Assembly (NCBI GenBank): GCA_019637795.1 | Contig: JAHBUY010000001.1 | Coordinates: 889,001-953,000 of the forward strand | From: a bacterium | GTDB lineage: Bacteria; Desulfobacterota; Binatia; HRBIN30; CADEER01 | Direction: 5' to 3' | Length of the DNA: 64,000 nt | Shown: positions 42,647 through 52,911 of the stretch, one piece after another | How the letters are laid out: each line of letters starts with the position of its first letter | Position numbering within the stretch: the stretch's first letter is position 1 | Notes under the pieces: model-generated | The model's database searches: none | What the model saw: the letters and a program-made list of their open reading frames with translations, nothing else | Told to the model about the DNA's origin: nothing | Position numbers and translations under genes: made by a program

Positions 42647-44461
42647 TCACGCCGCCTGGAACGCCCGGGCGCCGCCCGGCAGACGGATGCGAAAGGTCGA
42701 GCCGCGGCCGACCTCGCTCTCCAGCTCGATCGTGCCGCCGAGCGCCGCCACCAGGCGCTGGACGATGAACAGCCCGAGGCCGACGCCGCCAAAGCGCGCG
42801 CCGATGCTCGCGTCGGCCTGGCGAAAGGGCTCGAAGACCGCCTCCTGCACCTCCTTGGCGATGCCGATGCCGGTGTCGCTGACGACGAGCTCCACGCCCC
42901 CGGCGTCCTGCCCGACGCGCACCGACACCCGACCGGCGGCGGTGAACTTCAACGCGTTGCCGACCAGGTTGACCAGGATGATGCGCAGCTTCGCCGCGTC
43001 GGTGACCAGCGGGCCGACGTCCGCGGCGACCTCGAAGGTGCACGTCACGCCGGCCCGGGCGCGCAGATCGCGGGTGCGCGCCTCCACCTCGGCCAGCACC
43101 GCCGCGAGGTCGACGGGCGCCAGGTCGAGCGGGATGCGCCCGCTCTCCAGGCGACTGACGTCGAGGGTCGCGTTGATCAGCTCGAGAAGCTGCACGGCGT
43201 TGTCGTGCATGCGCTGCAGGGTCGCCGCCTGCCCGTCCTGCAGCGGCCCCATGGCCCCCTCGAGCAGCAGCGAACCGTAGCCGATGATGACGTTCAGCGG
43301 CGTGCGCAGCTCGTGCGACATCGTCGCCATGAATTCCGACTTGAGATTGTTGGCGCGCCGCAACTCGTCGTGCAGGCGCGCGTTCTCCAGCGCCATCGAG
43401 GCGAGTTGGGCGACGCCGCGGGCGATGCGCAGCGCGCGCTCCCCCGGCTCCGGCGCGTCGCGGTAGGCGATGAGGAGCACCCCGGCCGTCTCGGCGGCGC
43501 GGCGCAGCGTGATCCACATGAGGCCGCGAAGCTCCGCCGCGAGCAGGCGATACGGCATCGCCAGCTCGGCGGCGGGGATCCACAGGGCGCCGTCGCGATC
43601 GGCGGCGGCGCGGTGGACCTCGACCGAGTCCGCGGGCACGCTGATCAGCCGCACCGCCTCCTCCCAGCCCTCCTCGCGATCGCCGGAGCGACAGGTCGGC
43701 TGATAGACGGCGCGCGCCGGGTCGAGCAGCCAGACCTGGGCGCTGTCGGCGCCGAGGGCGTCCTGGGCGAGCCCGCACAGGCGCTGCAGCAGGTCGGCGC
43801 GGTTGAGGCCGGCGATGAGCCCCTCGCCCACCTTCGCCAGCGCCGCGGCGACGCCGGCGTTCTCCTCGAGCTCGCGCTCGCGCGCCAGGCGCCGGCGCTG
43901 CTCGACCCGCGTCAGGTGGCGCTGCCGCTGCAGCTCGCGCGCGATGAACACCGTCCCGAGGTTGATCACCACCAACGCCACCAGCTCGCGCGAGCGGTCG
44001 TGCAGCGCGCCGTACAGCACGAGGACCTCGAGCGCGAACATGGCGCTGTTCCACAGCGCCACCACGACCTGCGGCCGCGCCCCCCAGGGCACGAAGACCG
44101 CCGTGCCGGCGGCCAGCGACACGAGCACGATCAGCGACGTCGCCGTGTGCCCGGTCGCGATCGCGATCGCGGCGCTGCCGAGCCCGCACCACAGCTCGGC
44201 AGCGACCGCGATCACGACCACGGACTCGAAGCGGCGGGTCCGCGCCAGCACGGCCAGCGCCACGACCACCCCGAGCGCGGTGAGCAACTGCAGCGCCGTG
44301 ACGGCGGGATTCTCCCCCGGCCGCTCGATCAGCTCGCCGGCCGCCAGGACCGCCAGGCCCGCCAGCACGAAGCGCCCGGCGGCGCGCACGCGTTGGTAGA
44401 GCAGGCTCTCCCGCAACGGATCGGCCGCGCGGTCGATGCCAGCGGTCAGCCAGCGCACCAT
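42647..44461 (-). CDS. membrane-bound sensor histidine kinase with GAF domain
   Basis: A 604-residue kinase. Five or six N-terminal membrane helices (about 25-175) are followed by a coiled-coil, then a GAF-like domain (LLQRLCGLAQDALGADSAQV..., to about residue 360). The HisKA box is FMATMSHELRTPLNVIIGYG with the phosphorylated His. HATPase motifs are NLVGNALKFT, SDTGIGIAKEV and GVGLGLFIVQ. No response regulator gene is next to it. Start at MVRWLTAG; an upstream ATG adds an Arg-rich 26-residue extension. Confidence 0.88.
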   Translation of the reverse strand: MVRWLTAGIDRAADPLRESLLYQRVRAAGRFVLAGLAVLAAGELIERPGENPAVTALQLLTALGVVVALAVLARTRRFESVVVIAVAAELWCGLGSAAIAIATGHTATSLIVLVSLAAGTAVFVPWGARPQVVVALWNSAMFALEVLVLYGALHDRSRELVALVVINLGTVFIARELQRQRHLTRVEQRRRLARERELEENAGVAAALAKVGEGLIAGLNRADLLQRLCGLAQDALGADSAQVWLLDPARAVYQPTCRSGDREEGWEEAVRLISVPADSVEVHRAAADRDGALWIPAAELAMPYRLLAAELRGLMWITLRRAAETAGVLLIAYRDAPEPGERALRIARGVAQLASMALENARLHDELRRANNLKSEFMATMSHELRTPLNVIIGYGSLLLEGAMGPLQDGQAATLQRMHDNAVQLLELINATLDVSRLESGRIPLDLAPVDLAAVLAEVEARTRDLRARAGVTCTFEVAADVGPLVTDAAKLRIILVNLVGNALKFTAAGRVSVRVGQDAGGVELVVSDTGIGIAKEVQEAVFEPFRQADASIGARFGGVGLGLFIVQRLVAALGGTIELESEVGRGSTFRIRLPGGARAFQAA

Positions 44462-44605
44462 GCGCCAGAGTCTACTATGCGTCGCGCGGGGCGACAGCGG
44501 AAATCCGCGTCGCGTGGCGATGTAACCATTGCGATACACCGGCGCCGCGGAGCGCCAGGCATCGGTGGCCGCGGCCGCTCCAGCGTCGCGACCACGCGCG
44601 CCGGG

Positions 44606-46021
<1,416 letters not shown>

Positions 46022-46094
46022 GCGGCCATCGACCCTGGCACGAATTCCACGGCCGGCAAAGGCCGCCAGGGGAGGCGCGAGCGCCCGCGGGACG

Positions 46095-48266
46095 TCAGAT
46101 CAGCTCGGCGCTGGCCGGGGCGAGCCCGACGTGGCGGGCGAGGACGGCGCGCAGCAACGCCGGCCGGAGCGGCTTGGCGACCCAGCCGTCGAAGCGGCGG
46201 CAGTCGTCGGCCGACATCGACTCCTCCGGGTTGGTCGCGGTGAAGGCGACGATCGGCGTCGCCGCGTTGAGCCCGTCGGGCATCTCGCGGATGCGCGCCG
46301 CGGCGTCGATGCCGTTCAGCTCCGGCATGAAGATGTCCATCAGGATGAGGTCGAAGCGCCGGCTGGCGGCGCAGGCGACGGCGGCGACGCCGTTCTCCGC
46401 CGTCTCCACGTCGCACCCCCAGTCGGCGAGCATGCGGACGGCGAGCTGGCGGTTGACGACGTTGTCGTCGACCACCAGCACCGTGTGCCCGGCGAGATCG
46501 CCGCGCGGCCGCTCCGCCGCGGGGCGGATCGCGTCCGCGATCGGCAGCGTCAGGCTGAAGCGGAAGGTGGCGCCGTGCCCGGGTTGGCTGTCGACCGTGA
46601 TCACCGCCCCCATCAGGCCCGCCAGGCGTTGCGCGATGGTGAGGCCGAGACCGCTGCCGCCGTAGCGGCGCGTCGTGTCCGCGTCGGCCTGCATGAACAC
46701 CTCGAAGATCGCCTGCTGCTTGTCGGCCGGGATGCCGATGCCGGTGTCGGTGACCCGAAACGTCAGGCGCGCCTGCTGGCCGTCGACGGGCGCGGCATCG
46801 ACGGCGACGGTGACGCCGCCGGCGGGCGTGAACTTGATCGCGTTCGAGATCAGGTTGGTCAGGATCTGCGCCAGCCGCAGCGGATCGCCCACCACCCGCG
46901 GCAGGTCGGCGGCGAGCTCGGCGTGCAGCGACAGATCGGCCGCCGCCGCCTGCGGCCGGAAGGTGCGCAGCAGCATCTCGACCAGGGCCCGGGGGTCGAG
47001 CTCGCGCCGCTCGAGCTCGATCTTGCCGGCCTCGATGCGATTGAAGTCGAGCACGTCGTTCACCTGCGTCAGCAGCGCCTCGGCGGCGAAGCGCAGGGCG
47101 TGCAGGGACTCCTGCTGATCGGCGCGCGGCTGCTCGTCGAGCAGGATGTCGGCGTAGCCGATCACGGCGTTGAGCGGCGTTCGCAGCTCGTGGCTCATCA
47201 CCGACAGGAAGTCCGTCTTGGCGCGCGCCGAGCGCGTCGCCAGATCGCGCGCCTCGCGCAGCGCCTGTTCCGACTGCCGCCGCATCTCGATCTCGCTCAG
47301 CAGCGCCTCGCGCTGATCGAGAAAGCTGCGGATCAGGCGCGCCATGGTGCCGAGCTCGTGGCGGGCGTCGAGGTAGCGGCGCACCGGTCCGATGTCGTGG
47401 CGGTCGAGGCTCTCGGCCAGCCGCTGCAGCGGATTGCGCACCCAGACGATGACGAACACGGCCAGCAGCAACAGGTTGGCGCTGGCGAACAGCAGATAGA
47501 GGTGGTTCGAGGCGGCGAGCGCCTGGTTGAGGACGGGCAGGCCGAGGTTCTCGCGCCGCGCCTCCAGCATCGCCACCGGCGCGTGGTCGGCGTCGCGCAG
47601 TCCGGCAAAGAGCTCGATGCTGCTGGTGGCGACGTCGACGCGGTTGAGCGGCACCGCGCCCTCCACCGGCGCCAGCCGCACCTGGGCGCCGGTGGCGGCG
47701 GCGAGACGCTGCAGGTAGGCGGCATCGAGCGGGCGCGCCGCCACCAGCCAGCCGCGCGGGACGGTCCGCCGCGCGCTGTCCTCGCTCGGCTGGATCGGGG
47801 CGGAGAAGTACTCCATCACCGTCCCGTCCGGCAGGCGGCGATAGAAGCGCGCGAAGGGATCGCGCGCGGTCGCGCGCCGCACCTGTTCGATGTCCGGCCG
47901 GCGCGACGCCCCCTCGTCGTCGGCGCGGATGGCGTACACCTCGCGCAGCGTCGGATCGAAAACCCAGGCGTCGCGGATGCCGAACACCGGGAAGGCCTCG
48001 GCGAGGTTCTCCTTCGCCCAGCCGGGATCGGGGTGGCGGACGAAGCGGACCATCTCGTCCCAGAACGTGTTGTCGAAGACCGCGCGCTCGATCGGCGCCC
48101 GTTCCATCCCGAGCACCGTGTCGAAGTGGCCGGCCGCCTCGGCCAACTGGGTGTCGAGCACGCCCTCGCTGACCCGCTCGCCGGCGCGCCGCATGCCGCT
48201 GACCGCCAGGGCGTAGAAGGCGATCGAGACGAGCAGGAACAGCAGCAGGCGGGTATGGATCCGCAT
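46095..48266 (-). CDS. hybrid sensor histidine kinase (CHASE4-HAMP-HisKA-HATPase-receiver)
   Basis: A 723-residue membrane kinase. Helix 1 is at about 8-25. A CHASE4-type periplasmic domain follows (FDNTFWDEMVRFVRHPDPGW, FGIRDAWVFDPTLREVYAIRAD), then helix 2 at about 260-280 and a HAMP-like segment. The HisKA box is DFLSVMSHELRTPLNAVIGY. HATPase motifs are NLISNAIKFT, TDTGIGIPADK and GSGLGLTIAQRLAGLMGA. A C-terminal receiver has VLVVDDNVVN and the phospho-acceptor Asp in LILMDIFMPELNG. CHASE4 senses an unknown external signal. Hybrid design usually needs an HPt partner, which is not nearby. Confidence 0.9.
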   Translation of the reverse strand: MRIHTRLLLFLLVSIAFYALAVSGMRRAGERVSEGVLDTQLAEAAGHFDTVLGMERAPIERAVFDNTFWDEMVRFVRHPDPGWAKENLAEAFPVFGIRDAWVFDPTLREVYAIRADDEGASRRPDIEQVRRATARDPFARFYRRLPDGTVMEYFSAPIQPSEDSARRTVPRGWLVAARPLDAAYLQRLAAATGAQVRLAPVEGAVPLNRVDVATSSIELFAGLRDADHAPVAMLEARRENLGLPVLNQALAASNHLYLLFASANLLLLAVFVIVWVRNPLQRLAESLDRHDIGPVRRYLDARHELGTMARLIRSFLDQREALLSEIEMRRQSEQALREARDLATRSARAKTDFLSVMSHELRTPLNAVIGYADILLDEQPRADQQESLHALRFAAEALLTQVNDVLDFNRIEAGKIELERRELDPRALVEMLLRTFRPQAAAADLSLHAELAADLPRVVGDPLRLAQILTNLISNAIKFTPAGGVTVAVDAAPVDGQQARLTFRVTDTGIGIPADKQQAIFEVFMQADADTTRRYGGSGLGLTIAQRLAGLMGAVITVDSQPGHGATFRFSLTLPIADAIRPAAERPRGDLAGHTVLVVDDNVVNRQLAVRMLADWGCDVETAENGVAAVACAASRRFDLILMDIFMPELNGIDAAARIREMPDGLNAATPIVAFTATNPEESMSADDCRRFDGWVAKPLRPALLRAVLARHVGLAPASAELI

Positions 48267-48361
48267 CGTCGCGCCGTGTGCGGACCCCTGTCCGCGCGGC
48301 GCTCAGGCTAGCAGCCAGCGAGCGGCGGAGGGAGGGGGAATTTCAGCACCTGGCGCCCCGG

Positions 48362-49825
48362 TCAGTACGATGGGCGCGGTTCGTACCCCATCGGCAGGTT
48401 GATGCTCTTGGGCTCGAGGTAGGCGCCGAGGCCCTCGGGGCCGAGCTCGCGGCCGATGCCGGAGCACTTGAAGCCGCCGAACGGAGCGCCGAACTCCATC
48501 ATGAAGTTGTTGACGGTGTAGGTGCCGGTGCGGACGCGGCGGGCGACGTCGAGACCGCGGTCGACGTCGGCGGTCCAGACGGTGCCGGAGAGGCCGTAGT
48601 CGGACTCGTTGGCGATGCGCAGCGCGTCGGCCTCGTCCGCGTACGGGATCAGGGCGATGACCGGGCCGAAGATCTCCTCGCGGGCGATGCGCATGCGGTT
48701 GTCGACGTCGACGAACAGCGTCGGCTCGACGTACCAACCGCGCGACGGCGACGCCGGGCGGCCGCCGCCGACGGCGACGCGGGCGCCCTCGGCGCGGCCG
48801 CTGGCGATGTAGCCCTCGACCCGCTCGCGCTGGCGGGCGGAGACCAGCGGCCCGCACATCGTCGCCATGTCGGCGGGATCGCCGACCGTCACCGCGCCGA
48901 GCGCCGCCGCCAGCGCCTCCGCCACCTCCCGGTAGCGCCGGCGCGAAGCGAGGACGCGCGTCTGGGCGACGCAGGCCTGGCCGTTGTTCATGATCATGGC
49001 CGGCAGCAGGCCGGCGACGGTGCCGTCGAGATCGGCGTCGTCGAGGATGATCGCCGCCGACTTGCCGCCCAGCTCCAGCGTCACCCGCTTGAGCTGCTCG
49101 CCGCACACGGCGGCGATGTGGCGGCCGGCGGCGGTGCTGCCGGTGAAGCTCACCTTGTCGATGCCGGCGTGGCGCACCAGGTAGTCGCCGACCTCGCGGC
49201 CGGCGGGCAGGATGTTGACCACGCCGGGCGGGATCTCCGCCTCGACCAGCGCCTCGGCGAGCAGGACGGCGTCGAGCGGCGTCTCCGGCGCCGGCTTCAG
49301 CACCACCGTGCAACCGGCCGCCAGCGCCGGACCGAGCTTCAGCATCGCCGTGAACAGCGGCACGTTCCACGGGGTGATCGCCGCCACCACGCCGACCGGT
49401 TCGCGCCGCACCAGCGTCGGGCCGATCATCCCCTGGCGCACGTCCTCGAAGGCGAACTCGCCCGCCAGGCGCGCGAAGTAGTCGAGCACCAGGGTGGCGG
49501 CCATCACCTGGCCCATGGTGGAGAAGGAGATCGGCGAGCCCATCTCGGCGGTGATCACCTGCGCCAGCCGCTCGCTGCGCGCCTGCAGCGCCGCCAGCAG
49601 GCGGCGCATCGCCGCGCCGCGCGCGGCGGCCGGCGTGCGCGGCCACGGCCCGTGGTCGAACGCCGCGTGGGCGGCGGCGACGGCGCGGTCGACGTCGGCC
49701 TCGCGCGCCTCGGCGACCCTGGCGATCACCGCCTCGGTGTGCGGCGAGACGACGTCGATGGTCGACGCCGTCGCCGGCGTCACCCAGGCGCCGTCGATGA
49801 ACAGCTCGGTGTGCGTCTCGATCAT
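48362..49825 (-). CDS. aldehyde dehydrogenase (NAD(P)+)
   Basis: A 487-residue enzyme of the ALDH superfamily. PWNVPLFTAMLKLGPALAAG and FTGSTAAGRHI form the cofactor site, VTLELGGKSAAIILDDADLD supplies the general base Glu, and MNNGQACVAQTR the catalytic Cys. The terminal MEFGAPFGGFKCSGIGRELG is also typical. Oxidises an aldehyde to the acid; the substrate is unknown. GAGGAACCC precedes the ATG. The upstream MOSC gene ends 44 bp before its start, suggesting one transcript. Confidence 0.93.
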   Translation of the reverse strand: MIETHTELFIDGAWVTPATASTIDVVSPHTEAVIARVAEAREADVDRAVAAAHAAFDHGPWPRTPAAARGAAMRRLLAALQARSERLAQVITAEMGSPISFSTMGQVMAATLVLDYFARLAGEFAFEDVRQGMIGPTLVRREPVGVVAAITPWNVPLFTAMLKLGPALAAGCTVVLKPAPETPLDAVLLAEALVEAEIPPGVVNILPAGREVGDYLVRHAGIDKVSFTGSTAAGRHIAAVCGEQLKRVTLELGGKSAAIILDDADLDGTVAGLLPAMIMNNGQACVAQTRVLASRRRYREVAEALAAALGAVTVGDPADMATMCGPLVSARQRERVEGYIASGRAEGARVAVGGGRPASPSRGWYVEPTLFVDVDNRMRIAREEIFGPVIALIPYADEADALRIANESDYGLSGTVWTADVDRGLDVARRVRTGTYTVNNFMMEFGAPFGGFKCSGIGRELGPEGLGAYLEPKSINLPMGYEPRPSY

Positions 49826-49869
49826 GGGTTCCTCGGCGGATGGCCCACGGCGGGCCGCGCGTTCGCGGG

Positions 49870-50733
49870 TCAGATCAGCTCGACCGGATCGCCGACGGCG
49901 ACCGCGCCCGCCTGCGCCACCGCGGCGTACACGCCGAGGTTCTGGTTGGCGTCGCGGACGATGGTGCGCAGCACCGACGGATCCTTCGGCAGCTCGGCCA
50001 CCGCCTGGGTGGTCATGCTGCAGCGCATCGCCGGGATGGTGACGGCGACGGTCGCGCCGCCGATCCGCAGGGTGTGGCCCACCCAGTCGTTCTCGACCAG
50101 GCCGCTGGCGCCGTCCGCGGCCTCGAGCAGCAGGTTGGGGCGGAAGCGGCGGCGGTCGAAGCGCGCGCCGGGCGTGCGCGCCGCCAGGTGCGCCAGCGAG
50201 GCGGTGGTGAGGAGATGCAGCGGCGCCAGATCGAAATAGGTGCCGAGCGGCGAGGTGTACTCGAACAGCTCGGGCGGCATGACCGACAGATCGGGCAGCG
50301 GCTCGTCCGGCAGGCGGCCGAAGATCTGCCGCAGCTCGCTGTCGAGGTCGGGGGTGTCCGGCAGGCCGCGGCGGTAGTGGTCGGCGCGCTCGGCCGGCTG
50401 GCGCGGCCACAGGGTCAGGCGCCGCCCGGTGAGCGCCGAGAGGCGCGCCGCCGCGTCGGCGTCGCCGCTGTGCACGACCGCGCCGTCGGGCAGCGTCATC
50501 GTCACCGGCGGCACGCTCGCCGCGGTCGGCTCGGCGTCGTAGCGCGCGGCGCACTGCATCAGCACCGGCATCTTCTTGGCGCCGCGGATCTCGCCCGCAT
50601 CCTCGTCGCGCAGCGCCCAGCCGCGGTCGCCGGCGATGCCCTGCGGCCCCACCGCCGCCCGCGGCAGGGGCTCGCCGGCCATCGATTTCACCGGATAGCG
50701 CCACACCTCGAGCACGCGCGCGACGATCGCCAT
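49870..50733 (-). CDS. MOSC-domain protein
   Basis: A 287-residue protein with an N-terminal MOSC_N beta-barrel (EVWRYPVKSMAGEPLPRAAV) and a C-terminal MOSC domain containing RRFRPNLLLEAADGASGLVENDWVG. The conserved Cys lies in IPAMRCSMTTQA. In mitochondrial mARC and bacterial YcbX-like proteins this Cys ligates the molybdenum cofactor for reduction of N-hydroxylated compounds. No ferredoxin domain is fused. This window also carries a tungstate/molybdate importer at 30.5 kb. Start at MAIVARVLE, seven codons into the open frame. Confidence 0.85.
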   Translation of the reverse strand: MAIVARVLEVWRYPVKSMAGEPLPRAAVGPQGIAGDRGWALRDEDAGEIRGAKKMPVLMQCAARYDAEPTAASVPPVTMTLPDGAVVHSGDADAAARLSALTGRRLTLWPRQPAERADHYRRGLPDTPDLDSELRQIFGRLPDEPLPDLSVMPPELFEYTSPLGTYFDLAPLHLLTTASLAHLAARTPGARFDRRRFRPNLLLEAADGASGLVENDWVGHTLRIGGATVAVTIPAMRCSMTTQAVAELPKDPSVLRTIVRDANQNLGVYAAVAQAGAVAVGDPVELI

Positions 50734-50800
50734 GGGGCGAACGAATACCACCACGGCGTGAAGGGAGGAACACCGCGGCCCCGGTGGCCTCCGCGGCGCG

Positions 50801-51457
50801 TCAGCTCAGGAACGCCCGGTTGCCGTAGCGATCGAGCGACACCACCTCGCCCACCGGCCGTCGCCGCGTCGGCCCGTAGCGCCCCTTCGGCCAGCCGAGC
50901 GGAATCACCGCGCAGGGCGCGACGCTGGACGGCAGCCCGAGCGCCCGCCGCGCCAGGAAGCGGCTCCACAGCGGCAGCGTGATCAGCGCCGCGCCGAGGC
51001 CGGCGGCGCGCGCCGCCAGCAGCAGGTTCTGCACCGAGGGGAAGATCGAGCCGTAGAGACTCGCCGTCGCCGCCGGCGGCCAGATCGGAATCCGCGCCTT
51101 CAGACAGGCGACCACGATCACCGGGATCTCCTCGAAATGATCCGCCTGCCACTGCACCGCATCGAGGATCTTCCCCATCGCCACGTCGCCGCGGCGCGCC
51201 ACCAACCGCCGCCCCAACCCGCCGTACAGATTCCACGCCTGCCGATTGTACTTCGCCAGCTTCGCCTTCACCGCCGCATCGCGCACGACGATGAACTCCC
51301 AGTTCTGCGCGTTCGACCCCGTCGGCGCCTTGAGGGCGAGCTCGATGAGCTTCAGCACCAGCGCGTCGTCGACGGGATCGGGCTTCAGGCGGCGGATGGC
51401 GCGCTGGGTTGAGATCGCCTCTTCCAGGGGCATGTCGAGCTTGATCGCTTCTGGCAT
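50801..51457 (-). CDS. nitroreductase-family flavoprotein
   Basis: A 218-residue FMN enzyme. STQRAIRRLKPDPVDDALVLK is the phosphate-binding Arg cluster at the N-terminus. LKAPTGSNAQNWEFIVVRD and the late GLGAALITLPLW are standard flavin-contact regions, and VIPLGWPKGRYGP is the family C-terminal strand. Reduces nitro or quinone-like compounds with NAD(P)H. The start MPEAIKLDMPLEEAIS was chosen at the domain start. A truncated copy of its first half lies at 54.6 kb. Confidence 0.9.
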   Translation of the reverse strand: MPEAIKLDMPLEEAISTQRAIRRLKPDPVDDALVLKLIELALKAPTGSNAQNWEFIVVRDAAVKAKLAKYNRQAWNLYGGLGRRLVARRGDVAMGKILDAVQWQADHFEEIPVIVVACLKARIPIWPPAATASLYGSIFPSVQNLLLAARAAGLGAALITLPLWSRFLARRALGLPSSVAPCAVIPLGWPKGRYGPTRRRPVGEVVSLDRYGNRAFLS

Positions 51458-51825
51458 GGCTGGATCAGACCACAGGTGCGCGATCGTAGCCAGGATTCCG
51501 CCCCGCTCGCTTGTCGTCGACCCCGAGCCTCCGGGTCTCCCCTGAGTGTCGGTTGGGTGCGACATCGATCGCAACCTGCCGCTCGCCAGACGCTGGATGG
51601 CCGCCGGTCCGTACTCCCGCCCGGTCGAGGGCTTCACCGAACTGATCGCCTCGACCTCACCGTCGAGTCCCTCGTCCTGCAGCCCGAGTGGCACGGCTGC
51701 TTCGCTGACGCCGACCCGCCACGCCACCCGCACCCGTCTGCTCGACGGCGGCATGCAGCGCCACCGATCTGCCGTGAGACCGTCTCGCGCCATCGCTGGG
51801 CGACGGAACACGTTGACCTGATCGG
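51458..51825. other. gene-free spacer, no convincing gene
   Basis: About 370 bp between the divergent nitroreductase and antitoxin genes. Both strands are open over long stretches, but the translations are Arg/Ser/Thr-rich shadow-like sequence without domain pattern. I saw no RNA gene or repeat in it. Confidence 0.5.
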
Positions 51826-51842
51826 ATGATTGTCGCTAGTCT
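51813..51842 (+). promoter_or_regulatory. possible promoter of the toxin-antitoxin operon
   Basis: TTGACC, a 5/6 match to the -35 hexamer, is followed 17-18 bp later by a TAGTCT-like -10 (3/6). It lies 27 bp before the antitoxin start, where an autorepressed operator would be expected. The -10 is weak. Confidence 0.35.
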
Positions 51843-51867
51843 GAATTCAGCCCAACAGAGGTTCCGA

Positions 51868-52146
51868 ATGCGCATCCTTCCGCTTGCCGAAGCGAAGGCG
51901 AAGCTCAGTCAGCTCGTCGCCGAGATCGAATCGACCGACGGCGAGGTCACCATCACCCGGAACGGCAGGGCCGTCGCCGTCCTGGTGAGCCACGAGGATT
52001 TCGAGCGCTGGAAGGAGACGGCGGAGATCATGGCGGATCCCGAGTTCCTCGCCGAAATCCGCAAAGGCATGCAGGAGATCCGCAAGCGTCGTGCGCGGCG
52101 CTTCGACGCCGCGGCACTGGACAAGCTGTTCCGCGCCAGCCGCTAG
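51868..52146 (+). CDS. Phd/YefM-type antitoxin
   Basis: A 92-residue protein opening MRILPLAEAKAKLSQLVAEI, the DNA-binding Phd/YefM fold, with EVTITRNGRAVAVLVSHEDFERW completing the dimer domain. The C-terminal half (ADPEFLAEIRKGMQEIRKRRARRF) is the flexible region that wraps the toxin. It should repress its own promoter with the toxin. AGAGG sits five to seven bases before the chosen ATG. The toxin gene begins ten bases after its stop. Confidence 0.88.
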   Translation: MRILPLAEAKAKLSQLVAEIESTDGEVTITRNGRAVAVLVSHEDFERWKETAEIMADPEFLAEIRKGMQEIRKRRARRFDAAALDKLFRASR

Positions 52147-52155
52147 GAGTCCGTG

Positions 52156-52455
52156 ATGCGCGCACGGCTGATCGGTCTGCCGGATCACGTGCAGGCCACG
52201 ATCCGCGCGCTGCATCCCGAGCTCAGGCGCCAGGTGCGTGCCGCCCTCGACCAACTGCAGGCCCTGCCGGAGGCCGGCAAGGAGCTCAAAGGCGACCTCG
52301 CCGGGTGGCGCAGCCTCCGCGTCGGACGGCTGCGGATCGTCTATCGCGCAACCCGGGCCACGCTCGATGTCGCCGCGATCGGTCCGCGATCCTCGATCTA
52401 CCTCGAGGCCGCCCGCCTCACGCGCACCCGGCGCCGGCGCCTCGGTCCCCGCTGA
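52156..52455 (+). CDS. RelE/ParE-type toxin
   Basis: A 99-residue basic protein. LQALPEAGKELKGDLAGWRSLRVGRLRIVYRA is the hallmark RelE/ParE strand order (K-x-L-x-G, W-R-x-R-x-G-x-x-R-I-x-Y). It ends with IYLEAARLTRTRRRR in place of a longer tail. Members cleave ribosome-bound mRNA or poison gyrase; which one applies is not clear from sequence. AGGAG is six bases before the ATG. It pairs with the antitoxin immediately upstream. Confidence 0.88.
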   Translation: MRARLIGLPDHVQATIRALHPELRRQVRAALDQLQALPEAGKELKGDLAGWRSLRVGRLRIVYRATRATLDVAAIGPRSSIYLEAARLTRTRRRRLGPR

Positions 52456-52850
52456 AGACCCACCCGAACGGGCACGTAGTTCCCCCTCCCGATTCGTGCG
52501 GCGGAACACGCTGTGGTCGTCGATGATTGCGAACGCGACGTCACGGAACACCCCGGCGACCCCCGGCGCCGCCAGCGCGACGCGGAACAGCTCGGCGGCG
52601 TGCCTGGTTCGCGCGCTTGTAGATCGTCAGCATCGCCTGATCGGAGCGCTTGGTGCGGTCGAAGACCATCTCAGGGACATGCGGAAGAGAAGCGCGATGC
52701 AGTGGAATCCGGAAGGCACCTCGGGCACCGGCACGCTCTCCGAATTCTCGCCCGGGAAGGGAAGATCGCTAACCTGCGACCCGGCACGACGGAGCCATCG
52801 CCGCCTGAGGCAAGCCGGCCGGATGCCGCGCCGGGCGGGTCGGGAAGGCT
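52456..52850 (-). pseudogene. gene-free, apparently decayed sequence with a frameshifted minus-strand remnant
   Basis: About 395 bp without an intact gene. On the minus strand a plausible protein segment (VFDRTKRSDQAMLTIYKRA) breaks by a frameshift near 52600 and resumes in another frame as ELFRVALAAPGVAGVFRDVA then FAIIDDHSVFRRTNREG. The two parts would join into one continuous helical stretch. I cannot name the family. The rest of the stretch shows nothing. Confidence 0.3.
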
Positions 52851-52865
52851 ATTGGATGCAGCCCC
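52851..52865. repeat. left 15-bp direct repeat flanking the IS element
   Basis: ATTGGATGCAGCCCC, identical to the copy at the other end of the element. Most simply a target-site duplication. Confidence 0.75.
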
Positions 52866-52911
52866 TGTAATGCCCCAGGGCCGCTGGACACGTGAGATTG
52901 TGTAATCAAGC

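Noticed and set aside
51826..51868. Earlier ATG as start of the antitoxin
   Set aside because: The second ATG has a better placed AGAGG and starts exactly at the conserved Phd fold.
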